NCBI RefSeq assembly: GCF_000002425.4
Contig: NC_037265.1
Location: 6,580,850-6,644,849, forward strand
Length of the DNA stretch: 64,000 bases
Source: Physcomitrium patens
Taxonomy: Eukaryota > Streptophyta > Bryopsida > Funariales > Funariaceae
Direction of reading: 5' to 3'
Below, in pieces: positions 1 to 11,181 of this stretch (the stretch's first letter is position 1; the number at the start of each line of letters is the position of its first letter). The notes beneath the pieces are model-generated. The model was not told the origin of the DNA, searched no databases, and saw only the letters and a list, made by a program, of their open reading frames with translations. The translations under genes were made by a program, and so were the position numbers.

Positions 1-1743
1 ATAGTTACTGGCATATATCCTGTCACGAACTATGTGTTGTTTGATCAGCCCATAATGCAAATGACAAAAGCCGTGGCCACTCTTTAACCTTCCCATTACA
101 AGCTTTAACTAATGCTTCACAATCGGCGGGTGACCACGTTCGCTTTTTGCATTCCCTTCCGGATTATAAGCAGTAGTCAGTGATAATTTAACTCCACATT
201 TTTCAAAGAACTTACGAGCTTCTTGTGCATTTAATTCTCCACGATCTGCAGTGATTTTTCCTACGCACCCGTAATGGCAAATGACATCTTCAAGCAAAAA
301 CCTATAAATCCCCTCTGTAGATTTTGTCCTCAATGCTCTTCCTTCTACTTGATTTGATAAATCTTCACGAGCTAAAACCAAATATCTCATCTGCCATAAC
401 CCAACCGGCATAATAACCAAATCAACAACCCATTTAAAATGAATAGCCAGAGGATACGTAGGATGAAGACCATCTCGATGTCGGATATTAGAATACGATT
501 GACAGATTTCACATGACTCTACAAATGAGAGCACATCTCGATACATATTTTTCCACCAATATCGTTCCTTGAGTTTAGCAAAAGTAGCCCAGATTCCTCT
601 ATGCCCTGCCCATAAACTATCATGAAACTCCTTTAATAATTTTAGTTTTTCTTCTCTTTTGCCTATCACTCGTTGTGGCATTCCAATTCCTTTCTTCGGT
701 CTCTTCCATAAGAATCCATCTCGAAGTAAAAATCCATATGCTTTTTTTCTTATTTGTTTGAATTTTTCTGTAGGCCAATTCCCATGCTTAGACAAGGTAT
801 TCAAATAATGACCAATATCCAATAATTCTCCTTCATAAGATTCTTCAAGAAATAGCTTGTCTTCTCTGTTGAGATTTGATATTGAATAGAATTTCAATCC
901 GACATCATCAATGTCTTCAACCATTTCGTCCTCCCTCTCGTATCTTGCTCGAGATAGCATGTCTGCTACTAAATTGTCCTTTCCAGTGATATGCTTAAAT
1001 TCTGGATTTAGTGACTTAATATAAGCAATCCATCTCAACATTGCAATATCTGGCGTTGAACAGTTAATAATCATTTCAAGCAATGGCAAGCAATCTGTTT
1101 CAATTACTACTACTGCCCCAATCAAATAGTCCTTTTCAGCTTTCATAGCCGAAACGACTCCCCAAAGTTCTCTTTTGACTTGCGAATATGCACGCTGACG
1201 AATACTTAAAACTTTAGCCCCAAATCGAACTGCAAATCTACTCCCATTCGAATCATCTTGACCCACAGTCCATCCAACGGTAATTGGACTAGCGTCTACA
1301 GTAAGAATCACTGGTCTATTGCACTTATAATCAACCTTCCTCAATATTGGAAGTGACATCAATAATTTCTTCAATCTTTGCATTGCTTGAATATGCCTTT
1401 CTTCCCATTCAAATCGGTAACCCTTGCGTAACAGTTCATATAATGGATCCACTATGTGAGCAAAATGAGGGATCCAGATTCGATAAAATACACATGCACC
1501 CAAAAACCTGCGAACCTCTGTTAAAGAACCACAATCCTCTTTCATCCTTCCAATTGCATCAACTTTAGTCGGATCTGGTTTTCTTTCGTAAGATCCGCAT
1601 AAATGTCCAACAATTACAACCTCTCGCACTCCAAATACGGACTTCATACCCGATAATGTAAGATGAACTTCTCCAAGCCGAGTTAAAATCTTTTCACAAT
1701 CTTGTATATGATCAACAACATATCTGCGACACCCCTTCGTATC
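1..1743 (-). pseudogene. pol: gypsy-1 RNase H and integrase
   Basis: This is the C-terminal half of gypsy-1 pol. RNase H shows the first catalytic Asp in LTVDASPITVG, a central Glu in KRELWGV and an Asp in ETDCLPL. Integrase has an HHCC zinc finger (HDSLWAGH then CEICQ) and a DDE core visible as VVDL, TADRGEL and NPEGNAKSERGH. These domains would copy the genome and insert the cDNA. An in-frame TAA at 1744-1746 separates this part from the RT, with conserved residues (KGCRRYV) reading on directly after it. Near 105 a one-base slip gives a TAG at 109-111, and a second slip follows near 25. The integrase C-terminus lies outside the window. Non-functional as it stands. Confidence 0.85.
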
Positions 1744-3585
1744 TTAAGGTTCATCCTTGTCTCCTTCTCTGCACCCCTTTATAGGAACATCATCCAGAAA
1801 AGGCATAGTCTTTTCCGGGATAAAATCTCTCAATACCTTATTCATTCCATTCATCATATGCGCAACTGAGTTGGTCGCGCCTTGAGGAAGAGTGCACATT
1901 CTAACCAATCCAAGCGGTGTCCTCATCGTTGTCATATCTCTACTTCCTTCGGCAAGTTGAAATTGATCATAACCTGAATACAAATCACCCATTGAATAGA
2001 TCGCCCTTCCAGCAAACGCCTCAGTAAATTCATCCACAATAGGTCCAATTCCTGCATTCCTGACAGTTACAGCATTCACTCGCTGCATATCTTGAATAAA
2101 CCGTAGTGACCCATTCTTCTTAGGTACCGTAAACCATCGACTAGAATACGGCGCAAATGAAGGTTCTAATATTTTCATCTTTATCTTTTCTTTCAATAGT
2201 TCCACCAATTTAGGTAAATGTACCCTCGGTATTGGAATCGGTCTTAGATTCCAAGGTACATGCGGTACAGTGAAGATAACCATAGGTGTTATAATATTTG
2301 GATCCACATACCCAATTTCATGAGATTCGAAGGCAAACGATCTACCTTGTTTAGCCAACATCTTTTTGAAGCAAGTAATTTCCTCCGGCAATAAAGAACC
2401 ATCAGAACCAATCTTCAATTCTTCAAAAGTCTCTTCAGTAAACTGATGTCCAATACTCATTGGATCTCTTAAACTTGCTTCTTTTGATGCTTCTCCCATT
2501 TGTTCTTTAGAATCCTCTGGTAATGGTCCGGCAACAGGCTTTACCTTCTTATGTGCCGTTTTATATCTCGTCTCTACTGTGACTTCTGGTGCTTGAAAAG
2601 ATTCAAGCATGGTATAAACCACTCTCGAATGAATCTCAACAATCTTATCATTATCCCCTAACCCAATAGATGTAATCAATTCCAATGAATCTTTCAACCC
2701 ATTTTCTTCATAAACACCCAAAATCCTCTCATCATCTTGCAATGTACCTATCTTGCATAACTGTCCTTCAATATCATATAATCTTTTTCTTTCTTTTCTT
2801 TTAAAATCATCAACTTTCTTATACATAATATTTCCATTCTCCAATATACCAATAAAACTCGCATCAAAGGTACCTTCATCTCGCGAGAGTACCTCCTCTT
2901 TTGTACCTCCATAATCTCGCTTTACAGTGGCCCCAAAATCCTTAAATCCTTCAACAATCTTTGGCAACGGTTTCTCCCTCAACCTATCTCTATTCCGTTC
3001 ATGGTTAGGAGGTACTGTTAGAAATTGTACAGCTTTCCTCCCATCTTCGCTCCGTACCCTTGCATAAGCAGAACCATCGTCAAGTACCTTTGTTTCCATC
3101 CGTGTTGCCGTGATATAAGGTTGTCCTAAAATCAATGGATAAGACGTTGTATCTTGAACGAAGAAATGTTGCTCCGTAGCAACATCCCCAATCCGAATTT
3201 TGACATCTGGACAAGCTCCATATAATTCGCCTCGTGTGTTATTAGCTGCTCGTATTACCCATCCATGTTCCATATCAATTGGCCATTTTTGCTTCTTATA
3301 AAGATCTTTAGACATGAGATTTATTTCAGAACCATGGTCCACCAAAACAACTATTGGTTCTTCTATATCTCCTACCTTCACCAATACCTCGGTAGTTGCC
3401 CTTGCCCAATGCTTTCGAGTATAATGGCTCAAAGTTTCCATTTCCTTGTCACTAGAATCTTCGAAACGTACTCGCTGATTATACCCATTCTTTTCATTTG
3501 TTGGTTGCTTGTAACCAATATCAACCTGTTCTTCATCTCTACATATTTTTGCATCAATAGCATGACTCATTCCAGTTTCGCTCAT
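1744..3585 (-). pseudogene. pol: gypsy-1 protease and reverse transcriptase
   Basis: 613 codons begin at an ATG one codon after the gag stop. An aspartic protease lies near residues 80-170, with VLVDHGSEINLM holding the likely catalytic Asp in an unusual D-H-G triplet, and ILGQPYI downstream. A linker of about 230 residues follows. The RT shows TVPKKNGSLRFIQDM, GDLYSGYDQFQL and LPQGATNSVAHMMN, and a catalytic FLDD box (MPFLDDVPIKG) just before the TAA stop at 1744-1746. The stop falls inside pol, not at its natural end. It lies in the same frame as gag with a single TAA between them, so expression as one polyprotein is the likely ancestral state. Confidence 0.85.
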
Positions 3586-3588
3586 TAA

Positions 3589-5166
3589 TTACCTCTTTCG
3601 CTTAATGCTGTCAATGATAACATCATGAAATTCCTTCTTTGCAATTCCCAAGACTTCTTTCAATGTGAATTCCACCTTAGCGTTTAATATACGTTCTTCC
3701 AACACCCCTTTCAAATTTGTTGCCGCTTCAATGTCAGAAAGTAGCTTATAAGCAATTGATTTGCCCTTATCTTTTGTCTCCGTTGTTTTTTCTCCCAATG
3801 ATGCTGAGGTATCCTTTACAGGCAATTCTTGTGAAGCTGCCTCCCGAGCCTTGTCTCCTCGAGTTTGTCTCTTAAAAGAATTTCCTTCTCTAGTATCATC
3901 AAAATTTCCTCGTCTTTTTTCTTCCATCAAAGCTTCATGTTGGCTCTTAGCAATATATGCATGAACTGAAAGAGACTCAACAGGATCCTCCCAACCTGTT
4001 CTTCCTCGTATTGTAGCTGCAGTTCTCAATAACGCTACTCGAGGTAATTTCCCTTCTTGCATTGTAGAAACGGGAGAAGTCCAAAACTCACTAGTTTCCG
4101 TACTTCCACCAATTTCATCATCTACTCTAGCACCATAACTTGCACTTTCTCGTACTACTGTTTCATGCTCTTTTAAGTAATCTTGAACCAATGCTCTCAT
4201 TCTTCCCTTGCCAAAATTGGTTTGAAGAAGATCCTCCCTATCTTTCAATGCTATCTTCCCATCTTTCCAGCAAATAATTCCCTGCCGTATCATATTATTA
4301 AATTCATTGCAATCTTTTCTAGTGTGTGAAGCATCATCACACCAAATGCATCTTTGTACATATCCTTGTTTTGAAACATTCTTTGAATTGTTTATAGAAG
4401 TATTCTCTTCAAGTCTTACCAATTTGATTTGAAGATCTCGCATTCCTCGTATAATTTCTTCCATACCCATATCTGCTTTTTTTGACAAGGATGTCGAAGG
4501 TTGAACTGTAGGCATTGTCGGTGGTGTTGTACGTATTGGAGCTTTGGGTGCTTGTACTGTTTTTGGAATATTGCTCCTATCCTTCCTCTTTTCTTTTTTT
4601 GTAAGCAACTCCACCACATCTTCAACGTTCTTCCACTTTGTTGTCAATCCTTCATCTTCTTCTTTATCTTCAAGAAGGGGTTCTAATTTCTCTTGCAATT
4701 CTCCATCAGCAGCTTGAAGAAATAGATCAACTTTATTCGGCTCCAATGTCAATTTTTCTACCTTCGATAATTGAGAGTACTGCCTCTAAATTTCTCTTAG
4801 TAGCTCTGTTGCTTGCAAATTCTTATTGGGCCGTTCAATCCATCCTAGAAACAGCTTCTTAGTAACGCGATCAGCATCTTCCAAGAAATATTCGTCTTTC
4901 AATGCATGTAAAAAATCCTCCCATGAATTCCCACAACGATCCGTAATTGATGTAATGTGGTCCCTTATCTCCGGTATCGTGGCAAGTCCAAATAGTGCAA
5001 CCATTTTCTTCTCAGAAACCCGATTTAATTCCATTTCACGAACATAACATCTTAAATACCTTGAAATATTCCTCCCATCAAATTGATCAATTTTATTGAC
5101 CACTGCTTGTAATGCTTTGGTTGCCAAAGCTTCCTTTCGATCATTGCTTTGCTGTTGTTCAAGCTT
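3589..5166 (-). pseudogene. gag: gypsy-1 gag
   Basis: The nucleocapsid/capsid precursor would package element RNA in cytoplasmic particles. The N-terminal half (5127-4786) carries a capsid-like segment with KIDQFDGRNISRYL and SWEDFLHALKDEYF. A TAG at 4786-4788 interrupts it, and the same frame continues with LTLEPNKVDLFLQAA. A CCHC zinc knuckle, CIWCDDASHTRKDC (CX2CX4HX4C), is intact near 4300-4345. The gag frame ends at TAA 3589-3591, one codon before the pol ATG. The true start is unclear: the frame is open to about 5166 without an in-frame ATG, and the ATG at 5168-5170 is one base out of frame. The frame itself is well supported. Confidence 0.8.
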
Positions 5167-5940
5167 TCATGTCAGGTTCACCACTTATGTCGTATTACGT
5201 GCTTTCCTGCTCGAGAACGCACTGGGCATCTGGCTGTAGAAGGTAGTATGGAGATTCACCGATAGTCAAGCAGTCTATCAGTTTTTGACTTCTGGAATAT
5301 AAACGACTGCAACAATGTGCCGTAAATCTATACGGATGCTCTTCGACTGCTTGTCAAAAATTTTTTTTTTTGCCCCAACCGATAGGTCTCTAGACGTTAC
5401 AGAGAACCCCATACAACCCAAACTGTTAATCTTCAATACCCCTTTGTACTTACGATCTTGTATCCACTGACTGTCTTGTTAGATTAACCCAATAAATTTC
5501 ATTCACTCCGCATACTCAATCCTATAGACACCCCTTTAATCCTTCAATCACAGACGTCACTCGATTTTACAAAACAGTCAAGAGTATTCAAACCTTCTTC
5601 ATTTAAAAATCCCGATTCACCATTACAACACTGACTTCAGCAGCGATTGCCTCAGTCTTTCCAAAACTCTACGAAGAAGAAAAATCCAAATTCTATCTCT
5701 TTCCTTCCCCGACCCGAATTATGAAGCTCCTCTCTCTAATTTCCTTGATCTTCAAAAACCTCTCAATTTCTTCAATCTTCCATCTTAGATCCGAAATTGG
5801 CTTCCGCCGTCAGAGCTTAGATCCGAAATTGGCTCACGTCATCAAGGCCTTCTCCTCCGTTTTTACCTTTAAGTAATCCATTTTCCGAAAGCAACGTTCC
5901 TTGAAATGGCACAGAGAACAGGACAGCCTGAAACAGAATC
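5167..5940 (-). other. gypsy-1 leader and part of presumed 5' LTR, no gene
   Basis: This non-coding stretch lies upstream of gypsy-1 gag. It contains an A-tract (T-run on the plus strand near 5360-5371) and a short direct repeat, TTAGATCCGAAATTGGC, at about 5786 and 5818. No standard primer-binding site is recognisable, so the LTR/leader border is not fixed. With the 3' LTR outside the window the assignment is an inference from position. Confidence 0.45.
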
Positions 5941-6300
5941 GAACCCCGTAATCGGGACCACATTGAGTCGCCCGACCAATTCAGGTCCTATATTGGGAAA
6001 GATGCCCGTAGTAACCTGGATGTTCCCGTAATTGGGTCAAATTGGTCCTCGCGTCAGATTTTCTAAGACCTGTAGTAAGACCTGGATTTCCCATAATTAG
6101 ACCACATTGAGTCGCCCGACCAATTCAGGTCTTATATTAGGAAAGATGCCCGTAGTATTCTGGATGTTCCCGTAATTGGGTCAAATTGGTCCTCACGTCA
6201 GATTGGCTAAGACCTGTAGTAAGACCTGGATTTCCCGTAATTAGACCACACTGGGTTGACCGGCCAATTCAGGTCTCATATTAGATAAGAGGACCCTAAT
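5941..6300. repeat. 144-bp tandem repeat, about 2.4 units
   Basis: The motif GACCACATTGAGTCGCCCG starts at 5956 and at 6100, and a diverged copy (GACCACACTGGGTTGACCG) starts at 6244, giving a period of exactly 144 bp twice. A partial unit extends upstream to about 5941. Each unit also holds two related half-motifs around CCCGTAATTGGG and CCCGTAATTAGACC. It lies inside the presumed 5' LTR of gypsy-1, so it could be a repeated U3 enhancer-type module, but that role is inferred. Confidence 0.85.
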
Positions 6301-6549
6301 TGGATTATCGAAATTGGATCCAATTGGCTCCTCGAACCCGTCGTGTGAATTGGTCCTTCTCTTCTTGCTTACTCCCGTTATTGGAATGGAATGGAGCATT
6401 TCAATATGCCCCGGCTGACTGTAACGGAGTGACTGAACCTGACCACTCAGTATTTGTACTGGAGTTGGTCGATGCTCCCAATATTCGAGGTAACTGAATA
6501 TTAATAAAATTCCCCTTTCTTTTTATTTTCACTGTATACTCGTGTTACA
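6301..6549 (-). other. Outer end of presumed gypsy-1 5' LTR, no gene
   Basis: This non-coding sequence continues the CCCGTTATTGG-type motifs of the tandem repeat and then becomes AT-rich. It ends in CTCGTGTTACAACACGACA, a small palindrome next to copia gag sequence at about 6555. Read on the minus strand, a TGTAACACGAG-type LTR start fits here, but several starts are possible and no target duplication can be read. Confidence 0.4.
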
Positions 6550-6552
6550 ACA

Positions 6553-6849
6553 CGACACCGTGAAGATGGAAGAAGGTGAAGATCTCATGGCTCATGTGAA
6601 TAAGGTAAAAGCACTTGCAAACCAACTAACTGTTGTTGACAAGCCTTTACTTGAAGAAGATGTTGTGATGACATTGCTCTCAAGCCTTTCGGACTCCTAT
6701 TCCTCCCTCATTGTGGCATTGGAGTCCATTTCAAGGAAAGACCTTACTTTGGACTATGTCACAGTAAGACAAGCCCATGAAGTGACCAAAAAAAAGTAAA
6801 AGGAGTCTATTGGGGAGCAATCAGCACTATTTACAAGACCAAGTAAGGC
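6553..6849 (+). pseudogene. gag: CopA gag fragment
   Basis: This plus-strand piece of copia gag begins at GTGAAGATGGAAG and covers the conserved block MEEGEDLMAHVNKVKALANQ through SRKDLTLDYV, up to the region before the zinc knuckle. A stop (AAA to TAA) sits at about 6797-6799. It ends abruptly at about 6849, where minus-strand RT sequence of another CopA copy begins. This is debris, with the left side cut by the gypsy-1 LTR. Confidence 0.85.
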
Positions 6850-8376
6850 ATGTACCTACCATTGCATACATGAGTGAGCCTACTGCTGCCTTGTATGGTA
6901 TGCCTTGCATTTGATGCTCAACTTCAGCATACTCCTCATCCGTGAGCTTCATCAACTTCAAATTGGCCTCCAAAGGAGTTCCAATGAGTTGCAATCTCCC
7001 ATGTTGAATCGTTTCAACACTTCTTCAATGTACTTGCTTTGGCTCAATGTGATGGTCTTTGATTCTCTACTTCTTGTGAATTCCACATCCAAACAATAAT
7101 GGAGCTCTCCCAAATCACTCATCTCAAACTCTCCCTCCAATTTCTTCTTTAACTAGTCCAATCTTACCATGGTGTTGCTTAAGATGATTATATCATCTAC
7201 ATAAAAGATCACAACCAGCAAGAAGTCCTTGGCTTGCAATACATACAAAGAATGGTCAACTTCACTCCTTACAAAACCTTCCTTTATAAAGAACGAGTCA
7301 ATGCGTTGATACCATGCTCTTGGTGATTGCTTGAGTCCATACAATGACTTCTTCAACTTGCAAACAAGGTGGTGTTTGTCTTGTTCAATAAATCCTTGAG
7401 GTTGCTCCATGTAGATGTCTTCTTCCAATTCTCCATTCAAGAATGCTGTCTTGACGTCCATTTGATGCATCTCAAGATCCATTGATGCTCCAAATTCTAC
7501 TATGGTTCTAATGGTGGTGAACTTGGCCACGGGTGCAAATGTCTCATTAAAGTCCATTCCAGCAACTTGTGAGTAGCCTTTGGCAACCAATCTTGCCTTG
7601 TACCTCACAACATTGCCCATAGCATCTCTCTTGGTTCTAAACACCCACTTACATCCAATTGCTGATCGATTTGGTGGAAGTGGAGTCAACTCCCATGTCT
7701 CATTGTCTATAAGAGATTTCTATTTTTCTTGCATGGCAATCTCCCACTTCATTGCATCACCACAAGTCATTGCATCACACAAAATCAATGGATCATCAAG
7801 ATGAGCAACATTGGCATTGTCTTCACTTACTTGTGGAAAGATGTGGTTCTTCCACCATTCACCTTGTGGTCTTCTCTCACGTGTTGGATATCTTCTTTCT
7901 TGTAAAGACGATGAGCCTTCATGCACCTCTTGCTGCCTTCTATGGCTCATGGAGTTCTTTGTCTTACTCATAGGTTGGTATTCTTCATCTTCATTCTCTT
8001 CATTGTCCTTGTTGTATCTTGCTGGAATTGAAGTCTTCATAGTATTGGGCTCTTCTATCATGGCATCTTCCTCTCCTTCTTCACTTTGAAAATGCTCTTC
8101 TTCATCTTCTTGTTTGTTTGCTGGAATTAAAGATGTGTCCACAAACACACCACTACTTCCACTTGGACACATCTCCCACTTTGCACTACCACTCTTATGC
8201 TCTAAGAACTCTACATCACGACTTTTGATGATCTTTTTGGTATCTAAGCACATGAGCCTATATGCCTTGGTGCCTTCAAAATAACCAAGGAATACACATC
8301 TTGTGCACTTTGGATCAAGTTTGCCTCTCATACTATCTGAAACCTTGACATATGCAATACACCCAAAAATCCTCAT
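6850..8376 (-). pseudogene. pol: CopA-1 acidic linker and reverse transcriptase
   Basis: It begins with the C-terminal integrase words MRIFGCIAYVKV and FLGYFEGTKAYRLM, then an acidic linker of about 120 residues rich in Glu (QEDEEEHFQSEEGEEDAM). The RT follows: KWVFRTKRDAMGNVVRYKAR, QMDVKTAFLNGELEEDIYM, LYGLKQSPRAWYQRID, and the catalytic YVDD (IFYVDDIIIL). TAG stops lie at 7720-7722 (a Tyr codon in other copies) and at about 7150 (a Trp codon in other copies). The piece stops at MYAMVGT at 6850, before RNase H. Confidence 0.88.
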
Positions 8377-9157
8377 GTGGGATATGCAAGGTTTTTTACC
8401 AGTCCAAGCTTCTTGGGAGTCATTCCATCAAGGGCACTTGTAGGACACCTATTTTTCTTCTATACATGGCATTAACCACAGCTTCCGCCCAATATTCATA
8501 ACCAAGTTTTTGAGCATGAATCATAGTCCTTGCCATCTCCACAATAGTGCGATTTACTCTTTCAGCAACTCCATTTTGTTGTGGAGTGTAGGGAATAGAG
8601 GTTTGTCTTGCAATGCCTTCATGCTTCAATAACTCATCAAAGTCTTTGGACAAATACTCACCTCCATTGTCCGATCGCAGCACCTTAATCTTGTGCTCAC
8701 ATTGCTTCTCCACAAGTGCTTTCCACTCCTTAAACTTGGCAAAACACTCACTCTTGGCCTTGATGATGTAAATCCATACCTTCCTTAAGAAGTCATCAAT
8801 AAATGTAAAAAAAATACCTTGCCCCATTTATAGATGGTGTCCTCATGGGTCCACAAACATCCGAATACACAAGCTCTAGCAATTGGCTTGCTCTTGTTGC
8901 AACTACACTAGGAAATGGTGTCCTATGTTGTTTGCCTTGAATGCATCCCTCACAAGCAAGATTCATGGTAGAATGGCCAAGGTCTAAGCCACTTACCATG
9001 GATTGAAGCTCCTTCATGCTTTTGGCATTCAAATACCAAAGTCTTTGATGCCAAATACCCACCTTATCTTCATTTGATGGAAATTCAGCAAAGGTAGCAA
9101 CCTCCACTCCATTGATCCTGTTACAATTGATAATATAGAGATTGCCACCCTAGTCCC
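8377..9157 (-). pseudogene. pol: CopA-1 integrase
   Basis: The GAG-pre-integrase and integrase core are split over two frames. The zinc-finger part includes IWHQRLWYLNAKSM (second His changed to Tyr in this copy) and CEGCIQGKQHR. The core shows VYSDVCGPM (first Asp), RSDNGGEY (second Asp) and TPQQNGVAERVNRT (Glu). A frame change lies near 8820. A lost base in the CCCAAGAAG word near 8412 shifts the end; CopA-2 has the same lesion near 17228. The enzyme would join cDNA ends to target DNA; this copy cannot. Confidence 0.85.
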
Positions 9158-10210
9158 TTTTGCTACTTCTTTGCCTTCCATGGTTCTCACAAAACATCCA
9201 TTCATATTAAATTGCACTTTGCATCCATGAGTTACAAGTTTACTCACCGAAAGGAGGTTCTTTTTTATCTTTGGGACATGCAACACATCCTTGAATGTGA
9301 TTCTCTTGCTTATGCCCTTCACCACCACGACTACTACAATGGTGCCCATTCCAATGGCTATTACCATACCATTATCACCTAACCAAACCTTGGGTGCTGG
9401 AATTGGTTGATAAGAGTTAAATGAACACTTGTATGGAGTCATGTATTTGGTACATCTGGAATCCACAATCCATTTGCTCATATCAAGCATGGAAGGAGTT
9501 TGTTTTGCCATGAATGCAAAGTCTTCACCTCCATGGTCATGAAAAGCATTCTTGGCATTCTCTCTTTCTCCTTTCTTTGCCTTGAAACAATTTCTAGTAA
9601 AATGGCCTGGTTTTCTACAAATGTAACAAGTTTTAGGAAGATAACGTTGAAAAGGGGCACTTGCCTGACTTGGTCTTGTAAATAGTGCTGATTGCTCCCG
9701 AATAGACTCCTTTTGCTTTCTTTTGATCACTTCATGGGCTGGTCTTGCCGTGACATAGTCCAAAGTGAGGTCTTTCCTTGAAATGGACTCCAATGCCACA
9801 ATGAGGGAGGAATAGGAGTCCGCAAGGCTTGAGAGCAATGTCATCACAACATCTTCTTCAAGTAAAGGCTTGTCAACAATAGCAAGTTGGTTTGCAAGTG
9901 CTTTTACCTTATTTACATGAGCCATGAGATCTTCACCTTCTTCCATCTTCACGGTGAAGAATTTTTGCCTTGACCATAGTACATTGAAGAGATTCCTACT
10001 TTCATAGACATTATAAAGAATCTTCCATGCGTCTGCTGCCCCTTTGCAAGAAATGACATGAGCAAAGTTGCTTTCATCTAAATTAGTGGGAATTATGCCA
10101 AAAGCCTTCTTCTCTCGTCTTTTGAAGTTTTTTTGCTCCTTGATGCTTGCCTCTATCCCAGGTGCAAGTTCTTCCTCATCTACTATCTCCCAAAGATCCA
10201 ATGACGCCAA
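9108..10210 (-). pseudogene. gag: CopA-1 gag and protease
   Basis: The copia gag is missing about 35 N-terminal residues. It shows LDLWEIVDEEELAPG, the MEEGEDLMAHVNK block and a CCHC knuckle, CYICRKPGHFTRNC. Protease follows: the DSG triplet is changed to DSR (WIVDSRCTKYM), so the catalytic motif is damaged. The LHVPKIKKNLLSVSKLV block of the protease-integrase linker is present. A one-base deletion near 9147 (AGGGTGGC for AGGGATGGC) shifts the frame. The same deletion occurs in CopA-2 near 16500. Confidence 0.85.
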
Positions 10211-10213
10211 AAG

Positions 10214-10698
10214 TGTTGAGGTAAAAGATAAAGATGAATAGATAATAGTTAAAGTAGAATAAGTTACCTCATAAAGGGTATTACCTTAGGGAAGTTGCTA
10301 ATGGTCAAAGGCTTGACTCTTGGCATATAGAAAAAGCATCCTATGGACATAGGATGCGGTCAAGGACAAAGAGTCAAAGTCAAGAGCATAAAGTGTGTCC
10401 TAGGAAATATCCAAAGAACTAGGTAAGAGTAATTAGTATATGGCATAGGATACCCTCGTGGTATGTAAGATGCCATAGGATCCTAGGATCCTTGGATACC
10501 CTCGTGGTATGAGCCAAAGGATCCAAAGAGCATATTTGTAAAAGTCAAATGGTGGAAGAAGTCCTTTTAGGACAGCAACCACTACCTATAAGTAACAAGA
10601 GTTGGAAGAGAGAACCATCTCATTCCACACTTCTCTTATGTGCTACCTTGCTGATTTCTACTTACTTGTGTTATAATTATAGTGTTCTTTTCTCAATA
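10214..10698 (+). repeat. CopB-1 5' LTR
   Basis: 485 bp, starting TGTTGAGGTAAAAG and ending TTCTCAATA (other copies end TCTCAACA). It pairs with 15283-15768. It contains the 14-bp palindrome GGATCCTAGGATCC and a repeated ATACCCTCGTGGTATG on both sides of it (about 10459 and 10496). Confidence 0.93.
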
Positions 10699-10711
10699 GG
10701 TTATGGGCCCA
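10699..10711 (+). promoter_or_regulatory. CopB-1 primer-binding site (initiator tRNA-Met half)
   Basis: GGTTATGGGCCCA directly follows the LTR. It is complementary to the anticodon arm, not the 3' end, of initiator tRNA-Met. Drosophila copia is known to prime from a cleaved initiator tRNA in this way. The next base, C, fits the plant tRNA as I recall it. Confidence 0.85.
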
Positions 10712-11181
10712 CACACTCTTTGTTGTGCTATTCAAATAAGTTGAAGTCATTTTCACTTTTTTGCTTTTGTGTGGATTAGATCTTTTGGTCTTTGTTGATG
10801 TTAGGTTTGTTGGTATAAGGAGGCTATTGGTATTAAGCTTGTACATCTCTAACATTGCTTCGTGGGTTCTTATCTCCTTGCTTTGTGAGGTTAACACTTT
10901 GTAGAAAGACCTTTATAGTGTCTTTTGAGTTGGTAAAGATTCTTCATTATTCTTGAGTGTTTTGATGAAAAAGTGATTAAGACCAGTGATTGTGAGTTCC
11001 ATGAGGGTGCAATTACTTGAAGAAAGCTTCACAAGTTGAGTTGAAAGTGTTTCCAGTGAGATACCACTCTTTTGTTCATAACAGAACATTCTGAGATTCT
11101 GCTAGTGCAAACTTCGCTTGGTGATTTTAAGCTATTAGAGACTCCTTTTTTCAATATTTTTTGATACACTCTTCCTTAGAC
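10712..11181 (+). other. CopB-1 untranslated leader
   Basis: This non-coding region lies between the primer site and the gag ATG at 11182. It matches the minus-strand leader at 31420-31888. The LTR and leader hold a short open frame from 10549 that is only a by-product of LTR sequence. Confidence 0.8.

Larger units (their letters stand above)
1..6549 (-). mobile_element. Ty3/gypsy element gypsy-1, 3' part cut by window edge
   Basis: A minus-strand Ty3/gypsy element reads gag, protease, reverse transcriptase, RNase H, integrase from right to left. The 3' end of integrase and the 3' LTR lie outside the window. All coding parts from about 5166 down to 109 sit in the same reading frame, broken by three isolated stops and then by frame slips near 105. 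The 5' LTR cannot be paired; its outer end is probably near 6549, where copia gag sequence resumes. Domain order (RT-RH-INT) places it in Ty3/gypsy. The exact lineage is not known to me. Confidence 0.85.
6850..10213 (-). mobile_element. CopA-1, truncated Ty1/copia element
   Basis: The minus-strand copia interior runs gag, protease, integrase, RT. It lacks the 5' LTR and leader (cut at 10213 by the CopB-1 LTR, inside the gag words LLASLDLW) and the RNase H and 3' LTR (cut at 6850). Integrase precedes RT, which defines Ty1/copia. Its interior from 6859 to 9616 is a near-identical inverted copy of 16033-18784 and shares the same lesions. Confidence 0.9.

Noticed and set aside
5167..6549. Small open frame at 6300-6497 as a host gene
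   Set aside because: 65 codons in repeat-derived sequence with no recognisable motif or neighbouring gene structure.
7811..8089. Open frames on the strand opposite the acidic linker, also at 17554 and 28829
   Set aside because: Long antisense frames are expected opposite Glu/Asp-rich codons; they follow the sense strand in every copy.
10699..10711. Primer site as part of a tRNA gene
   Set aside because: Only the anticodon-arm complement is present; no cloverleaf can be formed from the surrounding sequence.
10549..10779. Open frame MVEEVLLGQQPLPIS..., repeated near 15603
   Set aside because: Lies in the CopB LTR and leader; it recurs because the LTR recurs. It diverges after the LTR end and has no sign of coding constraint.
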